From the NCBI GenBank assembly GCA_018883545.1, contig JAHLEH010000012.1, forward strand, positions 1 through 64,000: a stretch of DNA of 64,000 bases, given 5' to 3'. The position numbers and the translations under genes were made by a program. How positions within the stretch are numbered: the stretch's first letter is position 1; each line of letters starts with the position of its first letter. Below the pieces are notes generated by a model. It was not told the origin of the DNA. It worked only from the letters and a program-made list of their open reading frames with translations, and searched no databases. Source of the stretch: Marixanthotalea marina (GTDB lineage Bacteria; Bacteroidota; Bacteroidia; Flavobacteriales; Flavobacteriaceae). This document shows positions 46,179 through 54,608 of this stretch, piece by piece.

Positions 46179-46700
46179 CTATCCTTCTTTTTCAGATAGT
46201 GTTTTAATAATTCCTGCCAATTTTCCACCACTTGATTTAAGTGCAGAAACAACATTTTTAGCAGGAGATTGTAATAATCCAACAATTTCCCCAAGTAACT
46301 CTTCTTTAGACTTGATGTCTACTAAAGTGTCTAATTGGTCATCGCCTATATAAATTGCTTCTTCAATATAAGCACCTTTTAAAATAGGTCTGTCTGACTT
46401 TTTACGGAAATTCTTTATCAACTTAGCCGGCACATTACCTGTTTCTGAATACAATACAGAAGTATTACCTTTTAAAATAGTTGGTAACTCTCCAAACTCC
46501 TTGTCTGAAGCTTCCATTGCCTTCGCTAATAATGTGTTCTTAACTACAGCTAATTTTATGTTCGCTTTAAAACATGCACGACGTAAATCTGAAGTCGTAC
46601 CTGCATTCAATCCTGAAATATCTGCTATATAAATAGTAGCACTGTTAGCTAATTCTGCAGTTAAATCTTGAATTACTTGTGATTTTTCTTCTCTTGTCAT
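46179..46700 (-). CDS. rplJ: 50S ribosomal protein L10
   Basis: A 173-residue stalk base protein that anchors L12 dimers and in other bacteria represses its own mRNA. The start MTREEKSQVIQDLTAE and the ISGLNAGTTSDLRRA segment are typical. It sits 65 bases before rplL and 19 bases after rplA. Confidence 0.97.
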   Translation of the reverse strand: MTREEKSQVIQDLTAELANSATIYIADISGLNAGTTSDLRRACFKANIKLAVVKNTLLAKAMEASDKEFGELPTILKGNTSVLYSETGNVPAKLIKNFRKKSDRPILKGAYIEEAIYIGDDQLDTLVDIKSKEELLGEIVGLLQSPAKNVVSALKSSGGKLAGIIKTLSEKEG

Positions 46701-46719
46701 AATAAAAGTCTTTTAACTA

Positions 46720-47409
46720 TTAGCTAACTTTAGGATCAACAGCAACACTAGGGCTCATAGTACTTGATAAGAAAATACTTTTTACATAAACACCCTTAGC
46801 AGCAGTTGGCTTAAGTTTTAATAATGTTTGAATTAATTCGTTTGCGTTTCCAGCAATTTTATCTGCTGTGAATGATGCTTTTCCTATTGCAGCATGTACA
46901 ATTCCTGTTTTATCAACTTTAAAGTCAATTTTACCAGCTTTTACTTCTGCAACAGCTTTAGCAATGTCCATAGTTACTGTACCTGTTTTAGGGTTTGGCA
47001 TTAAGCCACGAGGACCTAATACACGTCCTAAAGGACCTAATTTACCCATTACACTAGGCATAGTAATAATAACATCTACATCCGTCCAACCATTCTTGAT
47101 TTTATCAAGATATTCATCCAGTCCAACATAATCAGCACCAGCTTCTTTTGCTTCAGCCTCTTTATCAGGCGTTACCAAAGCCAATACTTTCATGTCTTTA
47201 CCAGTACCATGAGGAAGTGACACTACGCCTCTTACCATTTGGTTTGCTTTACGTGGATCTACACCCAAACGCACAGCGATATCTACAGATGCATCAAATT
47301 TAGTATTGGTAATTTCTTTTACCAATGCAGATGCTTCATCTAGAGAATACAATTTCCCTTTTTCTATTTTTGCTAAAGCTTCTTTTTGCTTTTTTGTTAA
47401 TCTTGCCAT
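46720..47409 (-). CDS. rplA: 50S ribosomal protein L1
   Basis: A 229-residue protein of the L1 stalk that moves E-site tRNA. Blocks [20 protein letters not shown] and [15 protein letters not shown] are conserved. In E. coli L1 represses rplKA translation; here the rplK-rplA order allows the same, though no mimic site was verified. Confidence 0.98.
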   Translation of the reverse strand: MARLTKKQKEALAKIEKGKLYSLDEASALVKEITNTKFDASVDIAVRLGVDPRKANQMVRGVVSLPHGTGKDMKVLALVTPDKEAEAKEAGADYVGLDEYLDKIKNGWTDVDVIITMPSVMGKLGPLGRVLGPRGLMPNPKTGTVTMDIAKAVAEVKAGKIDFKVDKTGIVHAAIGKASFTADKIAGNANELIQTLLKLKPTAAKGVYVKSIFLSSTMSPSVAVDPKVS

Positions 47410-47429
47410 TTCTTAATACCTTTTAGAGA

Positions 47430-47867
47430 TTAATTTGGTGCATCACCAGTTACGGTTATACCCATAGATCTAGCAGTACCAGCAACCATTTTCATAGCAG
47501 ATTCTAATGTAAATGCGTTTAAATCTTGCATTTTGTCTTCTGCTATGGTTTTGATTTGGTCCCACGAAACTTTAGCTACTTTTTTTCGGTTTGGTTCTCC
47601 TGAACCTTTTTTTAATTTGGCCGCTTCTAATAATTGTACAGCAGCGGGGGCAGTTTTTATAACAAAGTCGAAAGACTTGTCTTTGTAAACAGATATAACC
47701 ACTGGTAATACTTTACCTGGTCTATCTTGGGTTCTAGCATTAAATTGCTTACAGAACTCCATAATGTTTACCCCAGCAGCTCCTAAAGCGGGTCCAACCG
47801 GTGGCGACGGATTCGCAGCACCTCCCCGAACTTGTAACTTAACTACTTTAAATAATTCTTTTGCCAT
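47430..47867 (-). CDS. rplK: 50S ribosomal protein L11
   Basis: A 145-residue protein of the GTPase-associated centre, required for stringent-response RelA activation. It begins [22 protein letters not shown]-like ([18 protein letters not shown]) and has the [12 protein letters not shown] segment and a C-terminal RNA-binding domain. It lies 72 bases after nusG. Confidence 0.98.
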   Translation of the reverse strand: MAKELFKVVKLQVRGGAANPSPPVGPALGAAGVNIMEFCKQFNARTQDRPGKVLPVVISVYKDKSFDFVIKTAPAAVQLLEAAKLKKGSGEPNRKKVAKVSWDQIKTIAEDKMQDLNAFTLESAMKMVAGTARSMGITVTGDAPN

Positions 47868-47939
47868 TTTTAATAATTTAGTTTGATATACCCATAAATT
47901 GGAAGCTTAGAGCATATCATTTATATAGTGTAACAATTA

Positions 47940-48494
47940 TTATACTTTTTCAACTTGCATATAACTTAGCTCTAATGGTGTTTTTCTTCCGAAAATTTTA
48001 ACCATAACCTCAAGTTTACGCTTCTCTTCGTTAATGTTTTCAATAGTACCATCAAAGCCATTGAAAGGCCCATCAATTACTTTAACAGTTTCGCCTTTTG
48101 TAAATGGTATCATTACATTGGCTGTTTCATCAACAGACAACTCATCCACTTTACCTAGCATTCTATTAACTTCAGACATTCTTAATGGCACAGGATCACC
48201 TCCTTTTGTTTCGCCTAAAAAACCAATTACATTGGTAACAGAACGAATAATATGAGGCACTTCACCAGTTAGGTTAGCCTGTATCATAATGTAACCAGGA
48301 AAATAAACTTTTTCTTTGTTTATTTTCTTTCCATTACGAATCTGGATTACCTTTTCTGTAGGCACCAATACTTGATCAACATAATCCTGCAAGCCCAATC
48401 GAGCTATTTCATTCTCGATATAAGTTTTTATTTTGTTTTCCTGACCACTTACAGCCCTTACAACATACCATTTTTTTTCACCTACTTCAGACAT
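47940..48494 (-). CDS. nusG: transcription termination/antitermination factor NusG
   Basis: A 184-residue factor that joins RNA polymerase with Rho and the ribosome. The start MSEVGEKKWYVV (48494) is chosen; an ATG six codons earlier (48512) overlaps secE by 8 bases and is less typical. The NGN domain (YVVRAVSGQENKIK) and the C-terminal KOW domain (VIDGPFNGFDGTIENI) are both present. Confidence 0.96.
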   Translation of the reverse strand: MSEVGEKKWYVVRAVSGQENKIKTYIENEIARLGLQDYVDQVLVPTEKVIQIRNGKKINKEKVYFPGYIMIQANLTGEVPHIIRSVTNVIGFLGETKGGDPVPLRMSEVNRMLGKVDELSVDETANVMIPFTKGETVKVIDGPFNGFDGTIENINEEKRKLEVMVKIFGRKTPLELSYMQVEKV

Positions 48495-48504
48495 ATCCTT
48501 GCTT

Positions 48505-48702
48505 TTAACCATTAATCAATTGAAAATACAATTCAATCACTTTACTGAAAACAGTATCTACTCCCCAAATAGCAAGTGAAAATATGATTGAAAACGCCGC
48601 TACTAAAATGGTTAAACTTTGTGCTTCAGCCCATGTAGGCCATGTAACATTGTTTTTTAGCTCACCAAACGATTCTTTTACATAGTTTATAAATCCTGCC
48701 AT
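48505..48702 (-). CDS. secE: preprotein translocase subunit SecE
   Basis: A 65-residue single-helix membrane protein of the Sec translocon; start MAGFINYVKES at 48702 (an upstream TTG extends it by 3 codons but is not conserved). The cytoplasmic amphipathic helix (FGELKNNVTWPTWAE) precedes one transmembrane helix (ILVAAFSIIFSLAIWGV). Followed by nusG with a short gap. Confidence 0.94.
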   Translation of the reverse strand: MAGFINYVKESFGELKNNVTWPTWAEAQSLTILVAAFSIIFSLAIWGVDTVFSKVIELYFQLING

Positions 48703-48806
48703 TTTATTCAAATTGTTTTAATGGATTAAAATTTCCCTTTAGGCAAATTTTAAAATCTTTATTGTTTTCTTAAAGTTCCCAAAAAACATGGACCACTTTA
48801 CACGTG

Positions 48807-48879
48807 CACGGGTTGAGAGACTCGAACTCCCGACACCTGGTTTTGGAGACCAGTGCTCTACCAACTGAGCTAAACCCGT
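48807..48879 (-). tRNA. tRNA-Trp (CCA)
   Basis: Cloverleaf on the minus strand: acceptor ACGGGTT/AACCCGT, anticodon loop CTCCAAA with anticodon CCA, discriminator G. It lies between tuf and secE, a common Bacteria arrangement. Confidence 0.97.
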
Positions 48880-48890
48880 AAACATAAGTC

Positions 48891-48917
48891 AAGGTATTCC
48901 TTATTTTGGAATACCTT
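48891..48917 (-). promoter_or_regulatory. hairpin between tuf and tRNA-Trp
   Basis: AAGGTATTCC (48891-48900) and GGAATACCTT (48908-48917), 10-bp perfect stem, no T run on the minus strand. Likely an RNA-processing signal that separates the tuf mRNA from the tRNA. Confidence 0.5.
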
Positions 48918-48940
48918 TACTTATATTATGTTGAACTGTA

Positions 48941-50128
48941 TTAGTCTAAAATCTCAGTTACCTGACCAGCTCCTACTGTTCTACCACCTTCACGGATTGC
49001 AAAACGTAAACCTACGTTCATTGCGATTGGTTGAATTAATTCAACAGTGATAGTTAAGTTATCTCCTGGCATAACCATCTCAACACCATCAGGAAGTGAA
49101 ATGTTACCAGTTACGTCAGTTGTACGAACGTAGAACTGTGGACGGTAGTTGTTATGGAATGGAGTATGACGTCCACCTTCTTCTTTTTTCAAGATATAAA
49201 CCTCAGCTTTGAATTTTTTGTGAGGAGTTACAGAACCTGGCTTAGTGATAACCATACCTCTTGAGATTTGAGTTTTCTCAATACCTCTTAATAAGATACC
49301 TGCGTTATCTCCAGCTTCACCTCTATCTAATATTTGACGGAACATCTCAATACCAGTAATAGTAGAAGTTAATTTCTCAGCACCCATACCGATAATCTCA
49401 ACAGGATCACCAGTTTTAGCGATACCAGTTTCAATACGTCCTGTAGCAACAGTACCACGACCAGTAATAGAGAATACATCTTCAATAGGCATTAAGAAAG
49501 GCTTGTCCATATCACGAACTGGCTCTTCAATCCACTCATCACAAGCTTCCATTAATTGCATTACAGTATCTACCCATTTTTGCTCACCGTTAAGTGCACC
49601 TAAAGCAGAACCAGCAATAACAGGACCATTATCTCCATCATACTCGTAGAAAGATAATAAATCTCTGATTTCCATTTCTACTAATTCAAGTAATTCCTCA
49701 TCATCAACCATATCCACTTTGTTCATGAATACAACGATACGTGGAATACCTACTTGACGACCTAATAAGATGTGCTCACGAGTTTGTGGCATCGGACCAT
49801 CAGTAGCAGCTACCACTAAAATAGCACCGTCCATTTGCGCAGCACCTGTAACCATGTTCTTAACGTAATCCGCGTGACCTGGACAGTCAACGTGTGCATA
49901 GTGACGTTTTGCAGTTGCGTATTCTACGTGAGATGTATTAATAGTGATACCTCTCTCTTTTTCTTCTGGTGCGTTGTCAATTTGATCAAATGATCTTGCT
50001 TCTGATAAACCTGCATCAGCTAATACTTTAGTAATAGCAGCAGTTAAAGTTGTTTTACCGTGATCTACGTGTCCAATAGTACCAATATTTAAGTGTGGTT
50101 TTGAACGATCGAAAGTTGCCTTTGCCAT
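48941..50128 (-). CDS. tuf: elongation factor Tu
   Basis: A 395-residue GTPase that brings aminoacyl-tRNA to the ribosome. G motifs: [10 protein letters not shown] (19-28), [13 protein letters not shown]. Domain 2 and 3 are complete, ending with [10 protein letters not shown]. Four tRNA genes precede it and tRNA-Trp follows, all on the minus strand. Confidence 0.99.
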   Translation of the reverse strand: MAKATFDRSKPHLNIGTIGHVDHGKTTLTAAITKVLADAGLSEARSFDQIDNAPEEKERGITINTSHVEYATAKRHYAHVDCPGHADYVKNMVTGAAQMDGAILVVAATDGPMPQTREHILLGRQVGIPRIVVFMNKVDMVDDEELLELVEMEIRDLLSFYEYDGDNGPVIAGSALGALNGEQKWVDTVMQLMEACDEWIEEPVRDMDKPFLMPIEDVFSITGRGTVATGRIETGIAKTGDPVEIIGMGAEKLTSTITGIEMFRQILDRGEAGDNAGILLRGIEKTQISRGMVITKPGSVTPHKKFKAEVYILKKEEGGRHTPFHNNYRPQFYVRTTDVTGNISLPDGVEMVMPGDNLTITVELIQPIAMNVGLRFAIREGGRTVGAGQVTEILD

Positions 50129-50198
50129 GTTTTTAATAATTTAATCTTAGTTATATAATAATATTAGTGTATTCTTTTTCTAAATACTTTTAATTTTG

Positions 50199-50270
50199 AG
50201 CCAATGACGGGAATTGAACCCGTGACCTCTTCCTTACCAAGGAAACGCTCTACCCCTGAGCTACACCGGC
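50199..50270 (-). tRNA. tRNA-Thr (GGT)
   Basis: Cloverleaf on the minus strand, acceptor GCCGGTG/CATTGGC (with G-T pairs), anticodon loop TTGGTAA with anticodon GGT, T loop TTCAATT. It is the last tRNA before tuf. The discriminator is T. Confidence 0.96.
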
Positions 50271-50338
50271 TTTTCATTTACGATTGCCGATTTTAGATTT
50301 ACGATTGTATCTCGCATATCGTAACCCGTAAATTTCTA

Positions 50339-50355
50339 GAGCGGGAGACCGGGTT
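50339..50355 (-). repeat. 17-bp copy of the tRNA-Gly 3' end
   Basis: GAGCGGGAGACCGGGTT is identical to 50455-50471, which is the 3' end (acceptor and T stem) of the adjacent tRNA-Gly plus one base. After it the sequence leaves the tRNA and reads TGCTTCGACTGCGCTCAGC, a REP-like motif. The two copies are 116 bases apart, suggesting an insertion or a decayed second tRNA copy. Confidence 0.7.
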
Positions 50356-50455
50356 TGCTTCGACTGCGCTCAGCATAAACTTCTCACCCTACTCTTTTAA
50401 ACAAATCAAACAAATCGCTTATTTTCTCAATTTGCTTTATCAATGAACTTTTTTG

Positions 50456-50528
50456 AGCGGGAGACCGGGTTCGAACCGGCGACATTCAGCTTGGAAGGCT
50501 GACGCTCTACCAACTGAGCTACTCCCGC
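50456..50528 (-). tRNA. tRNA-Gly (TCC)
   Basis: Cloverleaf on the minus strand: acceptor GCGGGAG/CTCCCGC, anticodon stem TCAGC/GCTGA with loop CTTCCAA, anticodon TCC, T loop TTCGAAC. Its 3' 17 bases recur at 50339-50355. Confidence 0.97.
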
Positions 50529-50615
50529 AATTATTTATTGAAATTCTAACAAAAGAAAATCAAAATTCAACTTTTATATGAACATTTTGAAAATTTGCAA
50601 TTAATAAAACTTTTG

Positions 50616-50697
<82 letters not shown>

Positions 50698-50731
50698 AAA
50701 AGCTTTAATTACAGTATTTTCAATAACTTGG

Positions 50732-50805
50732 AGCCGATGGAGGGACTCGAACCCACGACCTGCTGATTACAAATCAGCTGCTCTAGCCAGCTGAGCTACA
50801 TCGGC
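50732..50805 (-). tRNA. tRNA-Thr (TGT)
   Basis: Cloverleaf on the minus strand: acceptor GCCGATG/CATCGGC, anticodon loop TTTGTAA with anticodon TGT. It heads the tRNA-tuf cluster and is nearly the same as the copy at 32711-32784. Confidence 0.97.
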
Positions 50806-50832
50806 GTTTTCCTACTTTTTTAACACAAAAAA

Positions 50833-50854
50833 AGTCCGCTATTTCTAACGGACT
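50833..50854 (-). terminator. hpf terminator overlapping the tRNA promoter
   Basis: AGTCCG (50833-50838) and CGGACT (50849-50854) with a 10-base loop; on the minus strand a seven-T run follows. The upstream arm lies at or before the predicted start of the tRNA transcript, so the hairpin forms only in hpf read-through RNA. Confidence 0.7.
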
Positions 50855-50855
50855 G

Positions 50856-50884
50856 CAAATGTATAGATTTATTTAATTATTCAA
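50856..50884 (-). promoter_or_regulatory. predicted promoter of the tRNA-tuf cluster
   Basis: On the minus strand TTG (50882-50884), 18 bases, then TACATTTG (50856-50863), a full match. RNA would start within about 50848-50851, inside the arm of the hpf terminator. Confidence 0.65.
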
Positions 50885-50905
50885 AACATTTTTTGATAAT
50901 TTTTA

Positions 50906-51208
50906 TTATGTGCGTGCTCTTAATTTTTCTTTTCTTTTTTTAAGTTGTCTTTCTAAAGAAGCGGCTGCAATATCTGCTCCTTCTTCAAAAGTTTTGCATT
51001 GTTTTTTTACAACAAAACTATCTCCTGGAACACTCACCCTCGCTTCAAAAATTTTATTCTCTTTATTACTAGTGTTCTCTAATTTTAAATACACATCCGA
51101 TTGTATGACCTTGTCATAAAATAAATCCAATTTATCCATTCGTCTTTGGATAAAGTTAATCAACTTTTTGTCTGCGCTGAAATTAACTGACTGTGTGTTT
51201 ACTTTCAT
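50906..51208 (-). CDS. hpf: ribosome hibernation-promoting factor (short HPF)
   Basis: A 100-residue HPF/RaiA-family protein that stores ribosomes as inactive dimers in stationary phase. The start MKVNTQSVNFSADKKLI and the FEARVSVPGDSFVVKK block are typical; the C-terminal basic helix (LKKRKEKLRART) is short, so it is a short-form HPF without the dimerisation domain. It follows xerC-like gene by 26 bases. Confidence 0.9.
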   Translation of the reverse strand: MKVNTQSVNFSADKKLINFIQRRMDKLDLFYDKVIQSDVYLKLENTSNKENKIFEARVSVPGDSFVVKKQCKTFEEGADIAAASLERQLKKRKEKLRART

Positions 51209-51234
51209 ACTTACATGTTTAGGTTAGACATATT

Positions 51235-52128
51235 TTACTGTTTTTTGCTTCTGGGATGTGCACTTACATGTACTTTCTTTAATTCTGCAATACTATTGTG
51301 CGTGTACACCTGGGTTGCAGCTAAACTGGAATGCCCCAAAAGTTCTTTAACAGCATTTAAATTGGCACCTTGGTTTAGCAAATGTGTTGCAAAAGAATGC
51401 CGCAGTATATGCGGACTCTTTTTCACCTTTGAAGATGCTTTACTAAAATAATCATTTATTATTCTGTAAACAAGCGTTTCATATATTTTAACGCCATTTT
51501 TTGTTAAAAATAAGTTATCGTTATCGACGATTGTTTCCAGTTCATTTCTATACTTCAAATAACAATTAAGAGTTTCTGCAACAGAATTCAACAATGGTAT
51601 TAAGCGCTCTTTGTTTCTCTTCCCCAACACCTTAATGGTACTACTTTTAAAATCGATGTACGAAAGCTTCAACTCAACCAATTCAATTCTTCGAATGCCT
51701 GTTGAATAAAATAATTCTATGATTAGCTTATCCCTAACTCCTTCAAAAGAATCATCAAAATCAAAATCATCAAGAACCGTTTTTATTTCAGATTCTGAAA
51801 ATGGTACTTGTACTTTTTTACTTGTTTTTAATGCTTTATGCTTAGCCAAAGGATTTATTTTTACATCCCCAACTTTTAGAAGAAACTTAAAATAGGTACT
51901 TAACGATGAAATTTTCCTGTTGATGCTTCTGTTGGATATTTTATTTTCAACCAAAAAAACAATCCAACTTCGTATTTGTGAATAATTGATTTCGTCATTA
52001 GAAGTTTCACCATACTCACTTTCCAAGAAATCGAAAAAACTCTGTAAATCGGTTTGGTAAGCCTTAACCGTTAAAGCAGAATATTTTTTTTCGAACAATA
52101 AGTAGTCTGTAAACTTTTTCAAGGACAT
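51235..52128 (-). CDS. tyrosine recombinase XerC/XerD family
   Basis: A 297-residue site-specific recombinase for chromosome-dimer resolution. Catalytic residues: Arg146 (STGIRR), Lys170, His240 and Arg243 (HILRHSF), His266 (GHSSLA), Tyr275 nucleophile (QVYTH). The SAM-like N-terminal core-binding domain (about 1-85) is present. It stands in a conserved rpsU-xer-hpf-tRNA arrangement, so it is core rather than phage derived. XerC and XerD are not told apart here. Confidence 0.94.
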   Translation of the reverse strand: MSLKKFTDYLLFEKKYSALTVKAYQTDLQSFFDFLESEYGETSNDEINYSQIRSWIVFLVENKISNRSINRKISSLSTYFKFLLKVGDVKINPLAKHKALKTSKKVQVPFSESEIKTVLDDFDFDDSFEGVRDKLIIELFYSTGIRRIELVELKLSYIDFKSSTIKVLGKRNKERLIPLLNSVAETLNCYLKYRNELETIVDNDNLFLTKNGVKIYETLVYRIINDYFSKASSKVKKSPHILRHSFATHLLNQGANLNAVKELLGHSSLAATQVYTHNSIAELKKVHVSAHPRSKKQ

Positions 52129-52210
52129 CTTATAACGTTAGAGTTAAAAAGTACAACCCTAAAAGTACAAAGATTTAATAGCTTTACATGCTTAATTTGA
52201 GGATAAAAAA

Positions 52211-52232
52211 AATTCCCGCACTAGCGGGAATT
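52211..52232 (-). terminator. rpsU terminator
   Basis: AATTCCCGC (52211-52219) and GCGGGAATT (52224-52232), 9-bp perfect stem, loop ACTA, and on the minus strand a run of T. It lies after the rpsU stop and before the xer gene. Confidence 0.88.
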
Positions 52233-52257
52233 AATTGTTTATTACTTAGAAGGTTGA

Positions 52258-52455
52258 TTAAACGTTATCTTCAGCATCTCTTAAACTTTGAATGTATTGC
52301 GCTTTTTGAATTTGGGCTCTACGTTCTACTGAAGGCTTTGTAAACTGCTTTCTGTTTTGCAGTTGACGCTTAACGCCAGTTTTATCAAACTTTCTTTTAA
52401 AACGCTTTAGCGCTCTATCTATATTTTCTCCTTCTTTAATTGGTATTATTAACAT
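52258..52455 (-). CDS. rpsU: 30S ribosomal protein S21
   Basis: A 65-residue small-subunit protein (MLIIPIKEGENIDRALKRFKRKFDKTG...). In Bacteroidota it takes part in hiding the anti-Shine-Dalgarno end of 16S rRNA. The gene has its own promoter, a real Shine-Dalgarno (below) and a terminator. This is the only start in the window with so clear a ribosome site. Confidence 0.97.
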   Translation of the reverse strand: MLIIPIKEGENIDRALKRFKRKFDKTGVKRQLQNRKQFTKPSVERRAQIQKAQYIQSLRDAEDNV

Positions 52456-52465
52456 AGTGTCTTAA

Positions 52466-52471
52466 CCTCCT
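52466..52471 (-). promoter_or_regulatory. strong Shine-Dalgarno of rpsU
   Basis: AGGAGG on the minus strand, 10 bases before the ATG at 52455. Bacteroidota usually lack such sites; published work on Flavobacterium johnsoniae shows that rpsU keeps one for autoregulation by ribosomes lacking S21. Confidence 0.8.
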
Positions 52472-52492
52472 CTCTTTTAAAATTTTGGTGTG

Positions 52493-52521
52493 CAAATATA
52501 AAAACAATTATTAATTAACAA
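52493..52521 (-). promoter_or_regulatory. rpsU promoter
   Basis: On the minus strand TTG (52519-52521), 18 bases, TATATTTG (52493-52500), a full match to the Bacteroidota promoter, 37 bases before the ATG. Confidence 0.7.
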
Positions 52522-52539
52522 TTGTTTAATCGACAATTT

Positions 52540-53706
52540 TTATAATATTGGTTTATAATCTTTCTTATCGATAATAATTTTAGCCAATATTTCCCTTAAA
52601 ATTTCCGATGTTCCTCCACCTATAGGACCTAGTCTACTATCGCGGAACAATCTGGCCAAAGGGTAATCTTCCATATAACCGTAACCGCCTAAAAACTGAA
52701 GACAACCGTAAATAACCTCATCGGCCATTTTGGTAGATTTCAATTTAGATATGGTTGCTTGCTTTACAACATACTCGCCTTTATTTAATCTATATGCTAT
52801 GGAATAATTAAACTCTTTACAAACTTCCATATCAGCATACAAATCGACCAACTTATGCCTTAAAGCCTGAAATTTATCAATCGACTTACCAAAAGCTTCC
52901 CTTTGAGACATATAACCAAGCGTATAGTCTATTGCATACTCTGCGCGTGCATGGGCATTAACACCCATTATTAAACGCTCTAACGCAAAATGTTGCAATA
53001 TATAACCGAAACCTTTGTTTTCTTCCCCTAGCAAATTATTCGCGGGAACCTTTACATTATTAAATGCTATTTCTCCCGTATCTGAAGCCTTCCACCCTAG
53101 TTTGTTCAACTTGGTTGCAGACACGCCTTCGGCATCTCTATCAACAACAAAAATACTAATGCCTTTATTTCCCAGTTCTATTTCTGTTTTTGCAGCAACC
53201 ACTAAATAATCACTGTAAACACCATTGGTAATAAATGTTTTAGACCCATTAAGTATGTAATAGTCTCCATTTTTAACAGCTGTTGTTCTTAATCCAGCAA
53301 CATCACTTCCTCCAAAAGGCTCTGTAATACACAAGCAACCAATTTTGTCGCCAGTTATGCTGGGCGCCAAATAGTTTTGCTTAATAGTTTCGCTTCCTTC
53401 GGCATTAAGGTGTGTCATGGCTAAATACACATGCGCCCAAATAGCCGCTGCAAAACCACCAGAATTGATTTTTTGAAGTTCTTCCAAAAGCACAATTGTG
53501 TAGAAAATATCCAGATTAAGTCCGCCATAAGCTTCTGGGTAATTAATACCTAAATACCCCATATTGCCGAATTTCTTCCAAATATCTGGGTCTATAATCC
53601 CTGATTCCTCCCACTTGTCCACGTTCGGAATAACTTCCTTTTTTAAAAAATCCTGGAGACTTTTCCTGAAGAATTCGTGTTCTTCCGTGAAGTACATACT
53701 ATCCAT
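52540..53706 (-). CDS. acyl-CoA dehydrogenase
   Basis: A 388-residue FAD enzyme of fatty-acid or amino-acid degradation. Motifs: CITEPFGGSDVAGLRTTA (about 125-142), YLILNGSKTFITNG-like (YYILNGSKTFIT), and the C-terminal helix with GGTSEILREI (about 366-375), where the family's catalytic Glu lies nearby. Chain length specificity unknown. It may be driven by a TATATTTG box at 53731-53738 inside the end of the next gene. Confidence 0.94.
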   Translation of the reverse strand: MDSMYFTEEHEFFRKSLQDFLKKEVIPNVDKWEESGIIDPDIWKKFGNMGYLGINYPEAYGGLNLDIFYTIVLLEELQKINSGGFAAAIWAHVYLAMTHLNAEGSETIKQNYLAPSITGDKIGCLCITEPFGGSDVAGLRTTAVKNGDYYILNGSKTFITNGVYSDYLVVAAKTEIELGNKGISIFVVDRDAEGVSATKLNKLGWKASDTGEIAFNNVKVPANNLLGEENKGFGYILQHFALERLIMGVNAHARAEYAIDYTLGYMSQREAFGKSIDKFQALRHKLVDLYADMEVCKEFNYSIAYRLNKGEYVVKQATISKLKSTKMADEVIYGCLQFLGGYGYMEDYPLARLFRDSRLGPIGGGTSEILREILAKIIIDKKDYKPIL

Positions 53707-53718
53707 TAATGTTTTTTT

Positions 53719-54594
53719 TCAATCGAGCGACAAATATAATTTAATTATATCTAATTTTTCTATTGGAAATCCCTTAACTTTTGTTAATTCATCAATCGAT
53801 TTAAAACCCTCTCGCAACTGTCTTTGTTCTAAAATATTATGCGCTAAATCGTAATCAATATATTGAATCGTAACCAATTCTTCTATAGTTGCCTTATTTA
53901 GGCGTACCTTATCAATTTGCTTTGGTGTTTTAACCGCAAACTCTTCTTTTAAATTCTCTATTACTTCCGGTGTTAGCCCATATACTTCTTCTAATTGTAC
54001 TTCGGCTATAAAACCACCCAACACATTATCTCTATATTTTATAATGCGTTGCGAAAGTGCTTCTCCAATACCGTACACTTTTTGCAACTGTTTTGCTGTT
54101 GCTTTATTTAAATCTTGTTTTTGATGAATGGTTTTAGTTATTGACCTATCACTAAAAACTGAACTTGATTTTTGATCAGAATTTTCTACCCAATCTGGAA
54201 ATTTGAAATACGGAGATATTACCTGTAAAAGTGAATCGGAAACAAGGGTTACTTCCTGAAATTGTTTCGCAGAATTAACCCATTTATTCTGCTTTCTATA
54301 ATTAAGAAGCCTGTCTATTTCTTCATTAGACATACCCAAAGAAGCTCCTTTATAATCTGTTATAAAATTTGGATTGAAAGGATAAATAGTTTGTTTCTCA
54401 TTTGCCAGCTGTGACAACCTAAGCGAATCTATTTCATCGTTTACCTTAGCCAACAGTTTTTCGTTAATAGAAATTTCATCGGACCCAAAGTTTACAAAAA
54501 AATAGAGGCACTGGAACAATATAACAATACCCACCAACAAAAAAATCCCATTTCGTTGTTGTTTAGAAAACGTGAAATGGGATTTTAATTTCAT
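53719..54594 (-). CDS. ComEA-like helix-hairpin-helix protein
   Basis: A 291-residue protein with an N-terminal membrane helix (about 17-33) and three helix-hairpin-helix units: around 90-115 (GMSNEEIDRLLNYRK), 163-190 (LNKATAKQLQKVYGIGEALSQRI) and 232-262 (LNKATIEELVTIQYID). It resembles ComEA-type DNA-binding proteins, so external DNA binding or uptake is a possible role. It lies 12 bases before the ACAD gene. Confidence 0.82.
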   Translation of the reverse strand: MKLKSHFTFSKQQRNGIFLLVGIVILFQCLYFFVNFGSDEISINEKLLAKVNDEIDSLRLSQLANEKQTIYPFNPNFITDYKGASLGMSNEEIDRLLNYRKQNKWVNSAKQFQEVTLVSDSLLQVISPYFKFPDWVENSDQKSSSVFSDRSITKTIHQKQDLNKATAKQLQKVYGIGEALSQRIIKYRDNVLGGFIAEVQLEEVYGLTPEVIENLKEEFAVKTPKQIDKVRLNKATIEELVTIQYIDYDLAHNILEQRQLREGFKSIDELTKVKGFPIEKLDIIKLYLSLD

Positions 54595-54608
54595 ATTAAA
54601 ATTTTTAC

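Noticed and set aside
48494-48512. nusG start at 48512
   Set aside because: The longer frame overlaps secE and lacks the family's usual start; 48494 was chosen.
51235-52128. Xer-type recombinase as sign of a prophage or island
   Set aside because: It sits in a conserved rpsU-hpf-tRNA arrangement and has the core Xer length; no phage genes are near.
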